From the NCBI GenBank assembly GCA_005789375.1, contig SXXZ01000286.1:1-7782 (forward strand): DNA of 7,782 bases, in the 5' to 3' direction. The notes under the pieces are model-generated. The model saw only the letters and a program-made list of their open reading frames with translations, was not told the DNA's origin and searched no databases. Source of the DNA: Verrucomicrobiales bacterium. GTDB lineage: Bacteria > Verrucomicrobiota > Verrucomicrobiae > Limisphaerales > UBA9464. Of the stretch, positions 7,227 to 7,782 are shown in pieces (the stretch's first letter is position 1; each line of letters begins with the position of its first letter). Made by a program: the position numbers and the translations under genes.

Positions 7227-7532
7227 TCAGAGTTTCAGGGAAGTCAGGTCTTCCACATGCGCCGTCTGGCGCTTGCGGTACAGCGCCACGAGGAGCGCGA
7301 GGCCCACAGCCACCTCAGCGGCGGCGACGGTGATGATGAAGAACACCATCACCTGGCCATTGAGGTTGTTGTGGTAGCGGGAGAAGGCCACCAGAGCGAG
7401 GTTGGCCGCGTTGAGCATCAGTTCGAGACCCATGAAGATCACGAAGAGGTTGCGTCGTGCAACCACGCCCAGCAAACCCAGGCTGAAGAGCAGCGCGCTG
7501 ACGATCAGGTAATGGTGGAGTCCGGGAGTCAC
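7227..7532 (-). CDS. nuoK: NADH-quinone oxidoreductase subunit K
   Basis: A 101-residue protein with three transmembrane helices, matching the usual 100-102 residues of NuoK. It forms the membrane-arm segment between NuoJ/A/H and NuoN. Conserved features are the N-terminal [18 protein letters not shown] segment, the motif [12 protein letters not shown] with Glu37, and [18 protein letters not shown] with Glu73. These two glutamates correspond to E. coli Glu36 and Glu72, which carry protons through the buried polar axis. I chose the GTG at 7530-7532: it gives the family length and starts just before the conserved N-terminus. An ATG at 7623-7625 would add 31 polar, proline-rich residues unlike NuoK and overlap nuoJ by 47 bases. 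No Shine-Dalgarno sequence precedes the GTG, so translation may depend on coupling with nuoJ. The stop codon is 9 bases before nuoL. Confidence 0.95.
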   Translation of the reverse strand: MTPGLHHYLIVSALLFSLGLLGVVARRNLFVIFMGLELMLNAANLALVAFSRYHNNLNGQVMVFFIITVAAAEVAVGLALLVALYRKRQTAHVEDLTSLKL

Positions 7533-7578
7533 AGGAGTGTCGGGTTCAGGGTGGACGCGCTCGGGATTCGCACTGGTT

Positions 7579-7782
7579 TCAACGGAGGTCCTTCTTGGTA
7601 ATAAGGATGGCTCCGACCATAGCAACTAGAAGGAGCACCGACAGAATCTCGAAGGGAAGGATGTGCGACTCGAAGAGCAATCGACCCAAAGCCTTGGTCT
7701 CGCCCTCGGCCAAACGACCCGCCGTCTGTGAGACAGGGACAGTTTTGACAATCGAGGCCACCAAAGTGCCAGCGATGGCCAG
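7579..7782 (-). CDS. nuoJ: NADH-quinone oxidoreductase subunit J, C-terminal part (partial at window edge)
   Basis: Only the last 67 codons plus TGA are visible; the frame stays open to the window edge, so the start lies outside. NuoJ is a small membrane subunit of complex I whose third helix takes part in coupling quinone reduction to proton pumping; that part is not visible here. The visible piece has a hydrophobic stretch at its first residues, a polar loop, then the conserved C-terminal helix with the pattern [18 protein letters not shown] followed by a short basic end (KKDLR), which is typical of NuoJ. An apparent start at 7764 reads TTG and is an internal leucine codon, because sense codons continue upstream of it. 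The gene is followed by nuoK after 46 bases, the standard order. Identification rests on this C-terminal motif and on the neighbour genes. Confidence 0.92.
   Translation of the reverse strand: MAIAGTLVASIVKTVPVSQTAGRLAEGETKALGRLLFESHILPFEILSVLLLVAMVGAILITKKDLR

Noticed and set aside
6471..7601. Long plus-strand open frame (376 codons) across nuoL and nuoK
   Set aside because: It is antisense to well-conserved genes, and its His/Gln/Glu-rich composition is the expected mirror of hydrophobic membrane-protein codons. No domain is recognisable.

Overview
The window holds the distal end of a complex I (nuo) operon on the minus strand. It is followed downstream by a predicted periplasmic FG-GAP/c-type-cytochrome protein, and then by about 490 bases of gene-free, palindrome-rich DNA. 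Moderately high GC, the nuoJ-K-L-M-N order, a secreted cytochrome c/FG-GAP fusion and absent Shine-Dalgarno signals together suggest a member of Verrucomicrobiota, or less likely a related PVC or Acidobacteria-type bacterium. That placement is inference, because no rRNA or other phylogenetic marker is present.

Layout, read in the direction of transcription (high to low coordinates): 3' part of nuoJ (7782-7579, cut by the window edge); nuoK (7532-7227, GTG start); nuoL (7217-5262); nuoM (5256-3703); nuoN (3679-2201). The nuo genes are 46, 9, 5 and 23 bases apart, so they almost certainly form one transcription unit. After a 110-base gap comes a 533-codon gene (2090-489) for an exported protein with one CxxCH heme site and five calcium-binding FG-GAP motifs. 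Bases 1-488 contain no credible gene. They do contain a compact 97-base element bounded by a perfect 10-bp inverted repeat (114-123/201-210) that encloses three hairpins, plus several further small palindromes.

Together NuoJ, K, L, M and N form most of the membrane arm of NADH:quinone oxidoreductase. NuoL, M and N are the three antiporter-like proton channels, and J and K sit between these and the quinone site. NuoL and NuoN keep the expected charged residues. NuoM does not: the central lysine of its first half-channel, the Asp of the following loop, and the Lys-Arg pair of a later helix are all replaced by uncharged residues, although the rest of the protein looks intact and under coding constraint. 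This is the most interesting observation in the window. The second is the multi-hairpin element at 114-210. No CRISPR array, tRNA, rRNA, transposase or defence system was seen.
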